Program-made: the position numbers and the translations under genes
The notes under the pieces: generated by a model
Told to the model about the DNA's origin: nothing
The model's input: the letters and a program-made list of their open reading frames with translations, nothing else
Databases searched by the model: none
Origin: Planctomycetota bacterium
GTDB taxonomy: Bacteria; Planctomycetota; Brocadiia; JAJRTI01
Direction: 5' to 3'
NCBI GenBank assembly: GCA_024278415.1
Contig: JAJRTI010000703.1
Location: 1 to 14,099 of the forward strand
Length of the DNA: 14,099 nucleotides
Shown: piece after piece, positions 1 through 6,658 of the stretch
Layout: each line of letters opens with the position of its first letter
Position numbering within the stretch: the first letter of the stretch is position 1

Positions 1-9
1 GCGCTCCGC

Positions 10-91
10 TTGTAGTGGCGACCGTCAGGGCGCCCTCTGCGCCGCTGGCGATTCGCCACCCGAGCGGAAGGCCCTCACGGGCCTACTACAA
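10..91. repeat. Foldback repeat of the TGTAGTG family, diverged copy
   Basis: The left arm begins TTGTAGTGGCGACCGTCAGG. The right arm, read on the opposite strand, begins TTGTAGTAGGCCCGTGAGGG, so the element folds back on itself with mismatches. Both the arm sequence and the arm-spacer-arm layout resemble the much better preserved element at 3428-3505, which has TGTAGTGCGCACGTCAG at each outer end. I infer two members of one dispersed family. Together they flank the large glycoside-hydrolase-like gene (238-3387). No coding capacity is evident. Confidence 0.6.
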
Positions 92-155
92 ACGCGACGT
101 CGCCGGCTTGCGGCGCCACAGCACAGGTAGGACAACTGGGGTTTTGCAAGTGGCT

Positions 156-217
156 CCCAGGGTTGCGAGCTTCGCTCGCGAACCTTGGGCTGGTATCCGG
201 AATGCCGTTGGGATTCC
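156..217 (-). repeat. Paired-hairpin repeat (copy 1)
   Basis: Read on the minus strand there are two consecutive hairpins. The first (217 to 199) is GGAATCCCAACGGCATTCC. A 9-nt linker ending in AG (198-190) follows. The second (189 to 156) has arms CCCAAGGTTCGCGAGC and GCTCGCAACCCTGGG around a GAA loop. The same order, the same 9-nt linker ending in AG, and the same CCCAGGGT/ACCCTGGG termini with a GAA loop recur at 14029-14090 on the plus strand. The element starts about 20 nt past the stop of the minus-strand gene at 238-3387, so it would sit in that gene's 3' untranslated region. There is no U-tract, so I do not call it a classical terminator. Confidence 0.75.
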
Positions 218-237
218 CGTCGGCGGGGACAACCTCC

Positions 238-3200
238 TCACCGGCCGCCGATCTCGTCCACCAGCGTGATCTGCCCGAAGCGCTGCGGATCCTTGGGCTG
301 CGAAACGCCGCCGTGCCATCCGTAGTAGCCCCGATTCGCTTGGTCTTGCTCGTTCACGAGCAGAGCGAAGCCAAGCCACGTGCCTGCCCGCGCCTCGATG
401 CCGGGGAGTAGGCGCCAAGGGATCGCCATTTCGTACACCGTCTCGCCCCCGCGGCGCACGATGGCGAGGGGGAATTGGACCGGCCCCGTGGGTGCGCGGG
501 GCAACGCGCACCAAGCCCAAGTCTGTGGCCCCGTGGCCGTGAGCGCGCAGCCGAGTTCCGCTCGCGGCGCACCGGCCTGATCGGGTTGCGGCGTGATGCC
601 GAACTGGAGGCCGTCGCCGTCCCAAATCGCGCCGTCTCGCCGCTCGTTGCGGTGTTGGTCGTCCCGCACGCGCACCGCCATGTACAGCGCGCGGTCGTCC
701 CACCGGAGCTGCGCCATCGCGCTCAGGTCGTTGGCGTCCTTCGGCGGGCCGTCCTTGGGATCGTGGCGTTCGCCTGTGTCTGTGCCGATGACGATGGGGA
801 ATGTGTTGCCCCATTCGCTCAGGTCGCCATCGATGGCCGGCGGCTTTGCGAAGCGGGGCGCGGCCATGAACACCAGTCGCCGGCGGGTCTGTGTCCGTGC
901 GCCTGATTTCGTGGCAGCCTCTGCCCGGAACGGATACCGGCCCAACGGATGCGCCCGAACGGGCAGAGGCACAAGCAGCGGCCCCGTCTCGCCGGGCTGC
1001 AAATCGGCAAACTCAAAAGACAGCTCCAGCGGCCGCTCGCCTTTCGACAGCGGCGACGTGAGCCGAATCGTGCCCGCTTGCGCCCCGGCACTGTGGTTCG
1101 TCACCCGGACGCGAACACGCGGCGGCCCGGCAAGAACGGGCAGCGGCGCGATATCGATTGACAGCGGCTCCGTCACGGTCACAGGCGCCCGCAAAGCGGC
1201 GGTCGTGACGCCGCCGTTGGTTGCGAAGGCCCAGAGCACGGCCGCGCCGGGGGCCGCATCGGGATCGGCGGAGAGTCTGTCCTGCTGCACGCTCAAGCCG
1301 GGCGTTGCGTCATACTCGATCTGGCCACGTACGTCGCCCAGCACGCGCAGGCGCACCGCGCTGCCGCGGGCGAGCATCGCGCGTGGCGGATCGATGCGGA
1401 CGCCCGGCCTCGCAATGCCGCCGGCCGCGGTGGGCAGATCGATCAGCAGCGGCTCATCTGTGAGCGTGACGATGAGGCCGTCGGCCACGCGGGTTGGCCA
1501 CACGTGGCCGGCCACGTCCACGATGCGCGCCGGGCCGGGGGCGCAGGGCAGGCGGACCGCGCGCGGCGGCCCCTCCTCAGCCCAGGCAACCCAGTGGCTC
1601 CGGTCGCCGCGGCGGAACTCGAAGATCCAGAGGCCGTCGCTCGTGACCTCTCGCCTGGCGAACTTCGCGCCGGTGAGCGCGTCGGAGAGCCGCGCGTAGG
1701 CCACGGCCGCGGGCCAGGGCGCGCGCGTGCGGACATCGAAAAGCCCGCAGTGCACGAACCCGCCCGGCAGGTCGTTGACCCAGTGCATGACGAACCAGTA
1801 GAGCTGCTGCACGCCGTGGCTGAGCGCGGTCGCGTAGCGCTTGTACACGTAGCCGGCCTTCTCGCGCTCTGGCAGCACCTTGCCCAGAGCCGCCGTGACC
1901 TCGGTGAGAATGATCGGTTTGTCCACGCCGCGCTCGGCCATGTTGCGGCGCACCCTGGCCAGCAGTTCGTCCATCTGCCGGTTGGGCACGTACATGTGCA
2001 GGTCGATCACGTCGCACCACTTCGCTCCGCCGGCATCGAGGAACCTCGCGAGCATGGTGGGATCCACGTTCAGGCCGGTGAGGCCGGCCATCACGACCTT
2101 GCAATTGCGATCCGCGCGCTTGGCCGCGAGGTAGCCTGCCTTGAGCACCGCCACGTACTTCTCGGCCATGCCCGGCCGGAACAGCGGCGGCTCGTTGCCC
2201 ATCTGCCACCAGCGCACCATGCCGCGGTACTTGCGGACCGACGCCTCGACGAACTGCGCATACGCGGCGATGGTCTCAGCCCCGTGCAACGCCTGCGACG
2301 CGTCGTTGATCATGGCCACGGTTGTGACGCCGTACCGATTGGCCAGCTCGAACTGGCGGTCGTGCCAGGCGAAGTTGGGCCGGCGCCAACGCGCGCCGAT
2401 CCAGCGCATGGTGTAGGGATGGCCGTTGAGCAGCCCAAAGGGCGAGTCCGCCTCGCGTCCGAACTCCGTGGGCCGCGGCCGCACGAGCGCGCCGATGCGC
2501 GTGGCCCATCGTTGGCCGTCCGCGGCGAGGCGGATGCGAGCTTCAAGCCACTCGTTCTGCGGCAGGCCAGCAGCCGGGAAGTGGACATCCGCGTTGGCCG
2601 CGCGGTGGCGTTTGGTGATCGTCGCAAGCTTCGCCTCACTCAGCGGCCGGCCGCGCGAGTCGAATAGCGCTGCCGACAGCGTGGCGGGCCGCGGCATCTG
2701 CTTCGGCAGCACGACCTCGAAGCCCACGGTTTCGTCGGGTGCGAAGATGCGCTGCTTGACGCGAGCAAAGAGCGGCTTGGCCTCGCCGGTGGCGCTTGCA
2801 GGAGCCGCGGGCGCGGGCGTGAGCGCGACGTCGTCGACCTCGCACCAGCCGCACACAGATCCGACGAAGTGGATCGTGAGTCGGGCCCGCGCCACACCGG
2901 CAGGTGCGTCGAGCCGCGCTTCGCGGTACTGCCACACCGGCCAGTTGCCCTCGATGTGAAGGCCGCGGATGGCGGCCAATTTGCGGCCCTGTGCGTCGAG
3001 CCACGTCACGTCCAAGCGCGCGGCGAAATTGGGATCGCCGATACCCGGCAGCCTCGACCGCATCCACGCCGAGAGCAGCCACGGGCCAGGCGCGACCGGG
3101 CCGGCGACGGTCACCCACTGTGGATCGAGTTGCTCCCGCGCGCGCGCGATGCGGCCGGCCTTGGCGCCCGTGCGCGCGGTCTCGGCCATGCGCGCGCCGG

Positions 3201-3387
3201 CCGCGGCCCGCCACCCGCCTTTCTCGAACGATGCGTCCCTGACGACGTTGCCCGCGGCGTCGTCGCTCGACTGCTCTTTGTTGACGCGCCATGCGTGGGC
3301 CGTCTGCGTGAGGATCAGGAGTGCCGCTACGGCGACCGCGAGGCGCCACCAGCCGGTCCAGCAGCATGTTCGGACGAGGTATGTCAC
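238..3387 (-). CDS. Secreted glycoside-hydrolase-like protein with N-terminal jelly-roll and C-terminal CBM9 domain
   Basis: This 1049-aa protein is probably an extracellular or envelope-attached glycan-degrading enzyme; the substrate is unknown. A hydrophobic export segment lies at residues 13-33 (WWRLAVAVAALLILTQTAHA). A CBM4/9-like jelly-roll follows at about 47-190 (NVVRDASFEKGGW to CEVDDVALTP). A clan GH-A-like TIM barrel spans about 315-600: WWQMGNEPP carries the expected acid/base Glu (E399) after beta-4 and IILTEVTA the expected nucleophile Glu (E496) after beta-7. Beta-sandwich-like sequence leads to a CBM9 domain at about 842-1047 (AIDGDLSEW, WDGDGLQF, YEMAIPW). I chose the GTG at 3387 because it places the export segment at the N-terminus. 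Longer in-frame starts read into the foldback repeat at 3428-3505. GTG has only a weak upstream GGGGAAAG. The exact GH family cannot be named by eye; the layout resembles GH39/GH5-type barrels. It lies downstream of, and on the same strand as, the two-domain secreted protein at 3531-4664. Confidence 0.85.
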   Translation of the reverse strand: MTYLVRTCCWTGWWRLAVAVAALLILTQTAHAWRVNKEQSSDDAAGNVVRDASFEKGGWRAAAGARMAETARTGAKAGRIARAREQLDPQWVTVAGPVAPGPWLLSAWMRSRLPGIGDPNFAARLDVTWLDAQGRKLAAIRGLHIEGNWPVWQYREARLDAPAGVARARLTIHFVGSVCGWCEVDDVALTPAPAAPASATGEAKPLFARVKQRIFAPDETVGFEVVLPKQMPRPATLSAALFDSRGRPLSEAKLATITKRHRAANADVHFPAAGLPQNEWLEARIRLAADGQRWATRIGALVRPRPTEFGREADSPFGLLNGHPYTMRWIGARWRRPNFAWHDRQFELANRYGVTTVAMINDASQALHGAETIAAYAQFVEASVRKYRGMVRWWQMGNEPPLFRPGMAEKYVAVLKAGYLAAKRADRNCKVVMAGLTGLNVDPTMLARFLDAGGAKWCDVIDLHMYVPNRQMDELLARVRRNMAERGVDKPIILTEVTAALGKVLPEREKAGYVYKRYATALSHGVQQLYWFVMHWVNDLPGGFVHCGLFDVRTRAPWPAAVAYARLSDALTGAKFARREVTSDGLWIFEFRRGDRSHWVAWAEEGPPRAVRLPCAPGPARIVDVAGHVWPTRVADGLIVTLTDEPLLIDLPTAAGGIARPGVRIDPPRAMLARGSAVRLRVLGDVRGQIEYDATPGLSVQQDRLSADPDAAPGAAVLWAFATNGGVTTAALRAPVTVTEPLSIDIAPLPVLAGPPRVRVRVTNHSAGAQAGTIRLTSPLSKGERPLELSFEFADLQPGETGPLLVPLPVRAHPLGRYPFRAEAATKSGARTQTRRRLVFMAAPRFAKPPAIDGDLSEWGNTFPIVIGTDTGERHDPKDGPPKDANDLSAMAQLRWDDRALYMAVRVRDDQHRNERRDGAIWDGDGLQFGITPQPDQAGAPRAELGCALTATGPQTWAWCALPRAPTGPVQFPLAIVRRGGETVYEMAIPWRLLPGIEARAGTWLGFALLVNEQDQANRGYYGWHGGVSQPKDPQRFGQITLVDEIGGR

Positions 3388-3427
3388 CAGAGCTTTCCCC
3401 AGGAGCGGAGTCAGGCAACGCCTACGC

Positions 3428-3505
3428 GCCTGTAGTGCGCACGTCAGTGCGCCTCTGCTGCGGCGCGTGGTCGCCAGAAGGCGCACTGACGTGCGCACTA
3501 CAGGC
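3428..3505. repeat. Perfect foldback repeat, 27-bp arms, TGTAGTGCGCACGTCAG family
   Basis: Positions 3428-3454 and 3479-3505 are perfect reverse complements (27 bp each) around a 24-nt spacer. Each arm reads inwards GCCTGTAGTGCGCACGTCAG and then TGCGCCT. A related, decayed element lies at 10-91. It sits in the 143-bp gap between the two minus-strand secreted-protein genes. A transcript across it would form a very stable stem, so it could attenuate or stabilise mRNA between the two genes. Equally, it may be a REP/MITE-like insertion with no function for the host. No U-tract follows. Confidence 0.9.
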
Positions 3506-3530
3506 GGCGCGTGGGGAAACTCACGATGCC

Positions 3531-4664
3531 TCACGGCTGGCCTCCTTGCTGGCCCAACGGCAGTGGCGCGAGGCACACGTCATCAATCCAGACCGTGCCA
3601 ATCGTGTCCCGCACGTAGAGGTAAACCGCCACGGAGTCCGCGCCAGGCTTGAGGGAGAAGACCTGCTCGCGGCGCACCCAGCCCTGGGTCTTGCCGGTGA
3701 CGTAGGTGAACTCCTGCGCGTGGTCAGCCGAGACCCATCCCATGGGCCGGCGATGCCGGTTGAACGGGAGCACGTGCGTGAAGAAGTAGCCGGTCAACCC
3801 CCGCGCATCGGTCCGCGCACGCAGGGACAGGCGATACCGACGCCTCGGATCGACCCGCACGGTCTGGCTCACGTGGAGCGCGGTGAACTCCTTGGCATCG
3901 AAGCGCAAGGCAGGGTTGCCATCGACGGCCTCCACGCGCGCGGTCGAGCCCTTGCCCACGATGCGCCAGGGGCGGAGGCCCTTCTCGAAGCCGCCATTCT
4001 TCAGCAAGTTGTCGGGCAGGTCGCGGTCGGTGAAACGAACCCCGGCGTAGTCGCTGTCGCGAAGGCCCACCTTGCCGCCCAATGGCACGTCCACGCCTGC
4101 CTCCGCAATGGACACCTCGTCGAACCACGCTACGCCCTCGCCCTTGACGGCCAGGTACACGAACAACCGGCCTGTGCCGCCGGGCAACTTGTCGATAGCG
4201 ACGTCGTAGCGCTTCCAGTCGCTGTCGCGGGGCAGCACGTAGTGGGTCTTGGGCGAGAGGCGGACCCAACCGAGGGGGGAGTATTGCTTGTCCGGCCGCT
4301 TGGCGCGATGCGCCAGTACGCGCACCTCCGCGCGGCCCGCCACGTTTTTCGTGCGCGCCCAGAAGCGCAGCACGTAGCGCTGGTCCGGCTTCACCAGCGC
4401 GGGCCGCGTGAGCGACACGGCCCAGAGATCCTCTCCCGCCGATCCAACGATGCGCAGAGCCGCCTTGCCATAGACGCGTTGCGCGGTGTCGTACGTCACG
4501 CGCGGCGAGCCTCCCTTCTGCCAATCCTTGTCGCGCCAACTGAATGCGGCATCGTCGTCGCCGTTCCAGTAGAGCACGACTCCTTTCGGGAGCGCGGGCG
4601 CGGCGCTGGCCGCGGATGCCAGGGCGGCTGCCAGGAGGGCAATGATGCAATGGGCTTGTGTCAC
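3531..4664 (-). CDS. Secreted protein with two jelly-roll (CBM4/9-like) domains
   Basis: The 377-aa protein has a clear signal peptide (VTQAHCIIALLAAALASAASA, cleavage near residue 20). It then carries two related beta-sandwich domains: domain 1 at about 28-187, ending GVAWFDEVSI, and domain 2 at about 219-366, beginning NLLKNGGFEKG and ending VWIDDVCLAP. The NGGFE opening and W-x-D-(D/E)-V closing strand are typical of galactose-binding-like CBM4/9 modules. No catalytic domain is present, so it is more likely a glycan-binding or scaffolding protein than an enzyme. The start is decided by the GTG at 4664, just before the signal peptide. In-frame sequence further upstream is promoter, G-tract and dispersed repeat. 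No Shine-Dalgarno precedes the GTG and the inferred transcription start is only about 3 nt away. It lies 143 bp upstream of the large GH-like gene, probably functionally linked. Confidence 0.8.
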   Translation of the reverse strand: MTQAHCIIALLAAALASAASAAPALPKGVVLYWNGDDDAAFSWRDKDWQKGGSPRVTYDTAQRVYGKAALRIVGSAGEDLWAVSLTRPALVKPDQRYVLRFWARTKNVAGRAEVRVLAHRAKRPDKQYSPLGWVRLSPKTHYVLPRDSDWKRYDVAIDKLPGGTGRLFVYLAVKGEGVAWFDEVSIAEAGVDVPLGGKVGLRDSDYAGVRFTDRDLPDNLLKNGGFEKGLRPWRIVGKGSTARVEAVDGNPALRFDAKEFTALHVSQTVRVDPRRRYRLSLRARTDARGLTGYFFTHVLPFNRHRRPMGWVSADHAQEFTYVTGKTQGWVRREQVFSLKPGADSVAVYLYVRDTIGTVWIDDVCLAPLPLGQQGGQP

Positions 4665-4673
4665 AGTCAGGGC

Positions 4674-4702
4674 ATGATAGACCGCGAACAGGGAGGAATC
4701 AA
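4674..4702 (-). promoter_or_regulatory. Sigma-70-type promoter for the two-domain secreted protein
   Basis: On the minus strand TTGATT (4702-4697) and TATCAT (4679-4674) are separated by 17 nt. The expected transcription start is near 4667, only about 3 nt before the GTG start at 4664. The mRNA would therefore be nearly leaderless, which agrees with the lack of a Shine-Dalgarno sequence. Immediately upstream of the -35 box is the G5-T-G9 tract. Confidence 0.6.
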
Positions 4703-4703
4703 T

Positions 4704-4718
4704 GGGGGTGGGGGGGGG
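4704..4718. repeat. Homopolymeric G tract (G5-T-G9) abutting a -35 box
   Basis: The plus strand carries five G (4704-4708), one T, then nine G (4710-4718). It ends one base from the inferred -35 hexamer of the minus-strand promoter at 4674-4702. Runs of nine G are prone to slippage. Here a length change would move elements upstream of the -35 box, not the -35/-10 spacing. Confidence 0.85.
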
Positions 4719-4752
4719 ACGTCCGCGACGGAGTTCTGTGACTGCCCACGCA

Positions 4753-4864
4753 CTGCCATCCCGAGCGCAGCGAGGGATCTCTCTGGGCCGAGGCGTCGTG
4801 TGTTGGGTACGTCGAGATTCCTCGCGTAGCCTCTCCTGAGCGAAGCCGAAGGGCTCGGAATGAC
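4753..4864. repeat. Dispersed repeat with ATTCCGAGC...CGAGGAATCTC imperfect inverted ends
   Basis: The left end reads CCATCCCGAGCGCAGCGAGG followed by GATCTC. The right end, read on the minus strand, starts GTCATTCCGAGCCCTTCGGC and continues to CGAGGAATCTC. The two ends are imperfect inverted copies, with an insertion in the right arm. Sequence of this type (CATTCCGAGCG-CAGCGAGGAATCTC) recurs between genes in many unrelated bacterial genomes, from general recollection. It lies upstream of the promoter at 4674-4702 and is open in the reading frame of that gene, which would produce a false N-terminal extension. Confidence 0.7.
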
Positions 4865-4896
4865 AGCGACTTGGCAGGCGCCACATCCGTGGGCTG

Positions 4897-4951
4897 CATT
4901 CATCCGTGGGGGATCACTGCTGTCGGGAAGGAGAATAGCCACGGATGAATG
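4897..4951. repeat. 13-bp perfect inverted repeat (CATTCATCCGTGG)
   Basis: CATTCATCCGTGG at 4897-4909 is the exact reverse complement of CCACGGATGAATG at 4939-4951, with a 29-nt spacer. A further partial copy (CATCCGTGGG) sits just left at 4884-4893. It is part of the gene-free stretch between the porin stop and the secreted-protein promoter. The motif resembles the CACGGATGAA-type intergenic repeats common in environmental genomes. Confidence 0.75.
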
Positions 4952-4980
4952 GAGACCCCGGACGGCACAGAACCAGAATC

Positions 4981-5188
4981 GCTCAGGTTAGGTTATGGCC
5001 AGGCACCGGACCCGTACAAGGAAAGAGCGCCAGGCCGCTGCTGTAGCGACCCGGCGCTTGGAGGGTCTGCCTGACTGTCTGGGAACACGACCGGAGCGCC
5101 AGGCCTTCGCCTGTCGTGTCGTTGCCTGAGGATGATTCGGAATGCGAAGGCATTCCGGCCCACGCCAACGGTCTGAGGCGACGCTTCG
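4981..5188. other. Gene-free, hairpin-rich intergenic segment
   Basis: This is the remainder of the 524-bp gap between 4665 and 5188. I see no credible gene. It holds a 12-nt direct repeat GAGCGCCAGGCC (5025-5036 and 5094-5105), an inverted repeat AGCGCCAGG/CCCGGCGCT (5026-5034 and 5050-5058, one mismatch), a short hairpin CAGGC-CTTC-GCCTG (5100-5113) and the CGGAATGC hairpin at 5138-5157. The density of small palindromes suggests decayed repeat elements. Confidence 0.6.
5138..5157 (-). terminator. Hairpin downstream of the OmpP1/FadL gene
   Basis: On the minus strand CGGAATGC-CTTC-GCATTCCG forms a perfect 8-bp stem with a 4-nt loop, 31 nt past the porin stop codon. It is well placed to end or protect the porin transcript. 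No T-run follows, so intrinsic termination is uncertain and it may be part of a repeat element. Confidence 0.4.
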
Positions 5189-6508
5189 CTAGAAGTTCAG
5201 GCCCGCGCCCAGCATGACGCTGTGCTGGTCGTGGTCGTTGCGCGCGGCGCCGTAGTCCACGCCGCCGTCAATTGCGTTGTAGCTGCCGGACCGCAGCTTC
5301 TTGGTGAACGCGCGCACGTACGCGAGGCCGACGTAGAAGTTTTTCGTGTGGTAGCGCACGCCCATGGTGAGGTGGTGCTCGGTGATGGCAGGGGCGACCG
5401 GGAAGAGGTAGCGATCGCGCACCGGGCTGCGGCCGTAGTTGTAGCCCGCGGCCACGGTCAGGTTCTTGAGCACGTCGTACTCGGTGCCGAAGATCCAGAT
5501 GAACTGGTCCTTTTGCTTGAGGCCCACGTCCGGGGTCATGTCGGGGGCGTTGTAGCGTCCCTGGCGGAACTTGGCGTCCTGCCGGTCGAACGAGGAGGTG
5601 CCGTTTTGGACCCAGCGCAATTCGCCCATGAGGCGCCACTTGTCTGTGGCGTCGTAGTTAGCTCCGACCGCGAACTTCTGCGGGAAGGTCCAGCCATCGA
5701 GGCTGACGTTCTTGTATTCCCAGGCTGCGCCGGCTGGCGGGCTTATGGGCGGGCCGGGGATGAGGGGCGACGTGCGGATCATGCCCCTGTCGGCTTTGAG
5801 GTCGTGGAACCAGATGGGCGTGAAGTATGCCGCGCCCAAGCGCAGCTTCTTGGTGGCCTGATACAGCACGCCCACCGTGCCGCCGATGCCGGTGCCCTTC
5901 GCTTTGTCGATCGCTAGCCAAGCCGGCCCCACGACGGCGCGCATGTCCATCTCGGCCTGGCCCACGTTGAGCGTGGCTCCAATCATGAGGTCGTCGGTGA
6001 TTTTGATGGCCGCGCCGGCCGCAATCTTGGCCAAACTGAAGTCGGCGTCCACGTCCATGTATTCGTTAGGGAACATGGCCGCGTTGATCTTGTAGTCCGA
6101 GCCCAAGCCCGCCTGCGCGAACACGCCGATGCCGACGACGCACGTATCGCCCACAGGCCAGCCAAGGGCGAGGTTGGGCAGGAGCACGTTGTCCAACCGG
6201 CCGGCCTTGCGATTCCTCACGTTCCGAAAGTGCTGGTCGGTGTACAGCCACTGGGGACCGATCTCCACTTCGCGCCGGGCAAGCTGCGCGAGCGTGGCGG
6301 GGTTTTGGTTCATGGACAGCGGGCCGCCGCCGACCGCGACATCGGCGCCGCCGCGGGCCACTGCGCGTTGGCCCCAGCCGATGGGCTCCTGGCCGTTGGT
6401 GGCGAGCGCTTCGCCCGACATGAACAGGCAAGCCGCCACAGCGACTCCCAACAACGCACAGCACACAATACTCGTCAAGACTCTCGGGTGGCCGGCGACT
6501 CTAAACAT
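5189..6508 (-). CDS. OmpP1/FadL/TodX-family outer membrane transport protein
   Basis: This 439-aa outer-membrane beta-barrel should pass hydrophobic or other small molecules across the outer membrane. The N-terminus has a long signal peptide with cleavage likely after ALA36. The mature protein opens TNGQEPIGWGQRAVARGGA and continues to MNQNPATLA. The FadL family typically starts with this pattern: a Gly-rich hatch segment, an R-x-x-x-x-GGA motif, then NPA. Aromatic/glycine-alternating strands fill the rest, and the protein ends GAGLNF with the terminal Phe expected of barrels recognised by the Bam machinery. Length is usual for the family. The ATG at 6508 is chosen because AAGGAG lies 8 nt upstream; an in-frame ATG at 6586 lacks a ribosome site. 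It lies 150 bp downstream of the trpB2 gene on the same strand, separated by an inverted repeat. The substrate cannot be told from sequence. Confidence 0.88.
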   Translation of the reverse strand: MFRVAGHPRVLTSIVCCALLGVAVAACLFMSGEALATNGQEPIGWGQRAVARGGADVAVGGGPLSMNQNPATLAQLARREVEIGPQWLYTDQHFRNVRNRKAGRLDNVLLPNLALGWPVGDTCVVGIGVFAQAGLGSDYKINAAMFPNEYMDVDADFSLAKIAAGAAIKITDDLMIGATLNVGQAEMDMRAVVGPAWLAIDKAKGTGIGGTVGVLYQATKKLRLGAAYFTPIWFHDLKADRGMIRTSPLIPGPPISPPAGAAWEYKNVSLDGWTFPQKFAVGANYDATDKWRLMGELRWVQNGTSSFDRQDAKFRQGRYNAPDMTPDVGLKQKDQFIWIFGTEYDVLKNLTVAAGYNYGRSPVRDRYLFPVAPAITEHHLTMGVRYHTKNFYVGLAYVRAFTKKLRSGSYNAIDGGVDYGAARNDHDQHSVMLGAGLNF

Positions 6509-6538
6509 GTGCCAATCTCCTTGGGAAAGGGACGCGCA

Positions 6539-6558
6539 CCACGGCCTCCTTGCCGTGG
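6539..6558 (-). promoter_or_regulatory. Leader hairpin displaying AAGGAG in its loop
   Basis: Read on the minus strand the sequence is CCACGGC-AAGGAG-GCCGTGG, a 7-bp perfect stem with a 6-nt loop. The loop is identical to the Shine-Dalgarno (AAGGAG) that directly precedes the porin ATG about 20 nt further on. It may be a ribosome standby or decoy site, or coincidence in GC-rich DNA. The structure is seen; the role is inferred. Confidence 0.4.
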
Positions 6559-6588
6559 CAGGGTTGACTGTTCGAGTGTCATGCACGT

Positions 6589-6635
6589 GGGGACACGATG
6601 CGATTTCGCTGCGCGAGCTTCCGCATCACGTCCCC
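6589..6635. repeat. Inverted repeat between trpB2 and the porin gene
   Basis: GGGGACACGATGCG (6589-6602) pairs with CGCATCACGTCCCC (6622-6635) with two mismatches around a 19-nt spacer. Pairing extends outwards through CACG/CGTG-type sequence. It begins 24 nt past the trpB2 stop on the minus strand. It may terminate or separate the trpB2 transcript from the porin gene; no U-tract is visible. Confidence 0.55.
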
Positions 6636-6658
6636 GCGTGGCGAGGGTCGGCTCTGCG

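Noticed and set aside
1504..2667. Plus-strand open frame (387 codons) opposite the GH-like gene
   Set aside because: His/Arg/Gly-rich shadow with no domain; the minus strand holds the barrel motifs.
3388..3576. N-terminal extension of the GH-like protein to 3576
   Set aside because: It overlaps the previous gene's end and translates the foldback repeat; the export segment fits the GTG at 3387.
3321..4829. Long plus-strand open frame (502 codons) opposite the two-domain secreted protein
   Set aside because: It runs through the foldback repeat and the G-tract, has no recognisable motif, and the opposite strand has a signal peptide and domain signatures.
4665..4886. N-terminal extension of the two-domain secreted protein up to an ATG at 4886
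   Set aside because: It translates promoter, G-tract and a dispersed repeat, and would bury the signal peptide 74 residues inside the protein.
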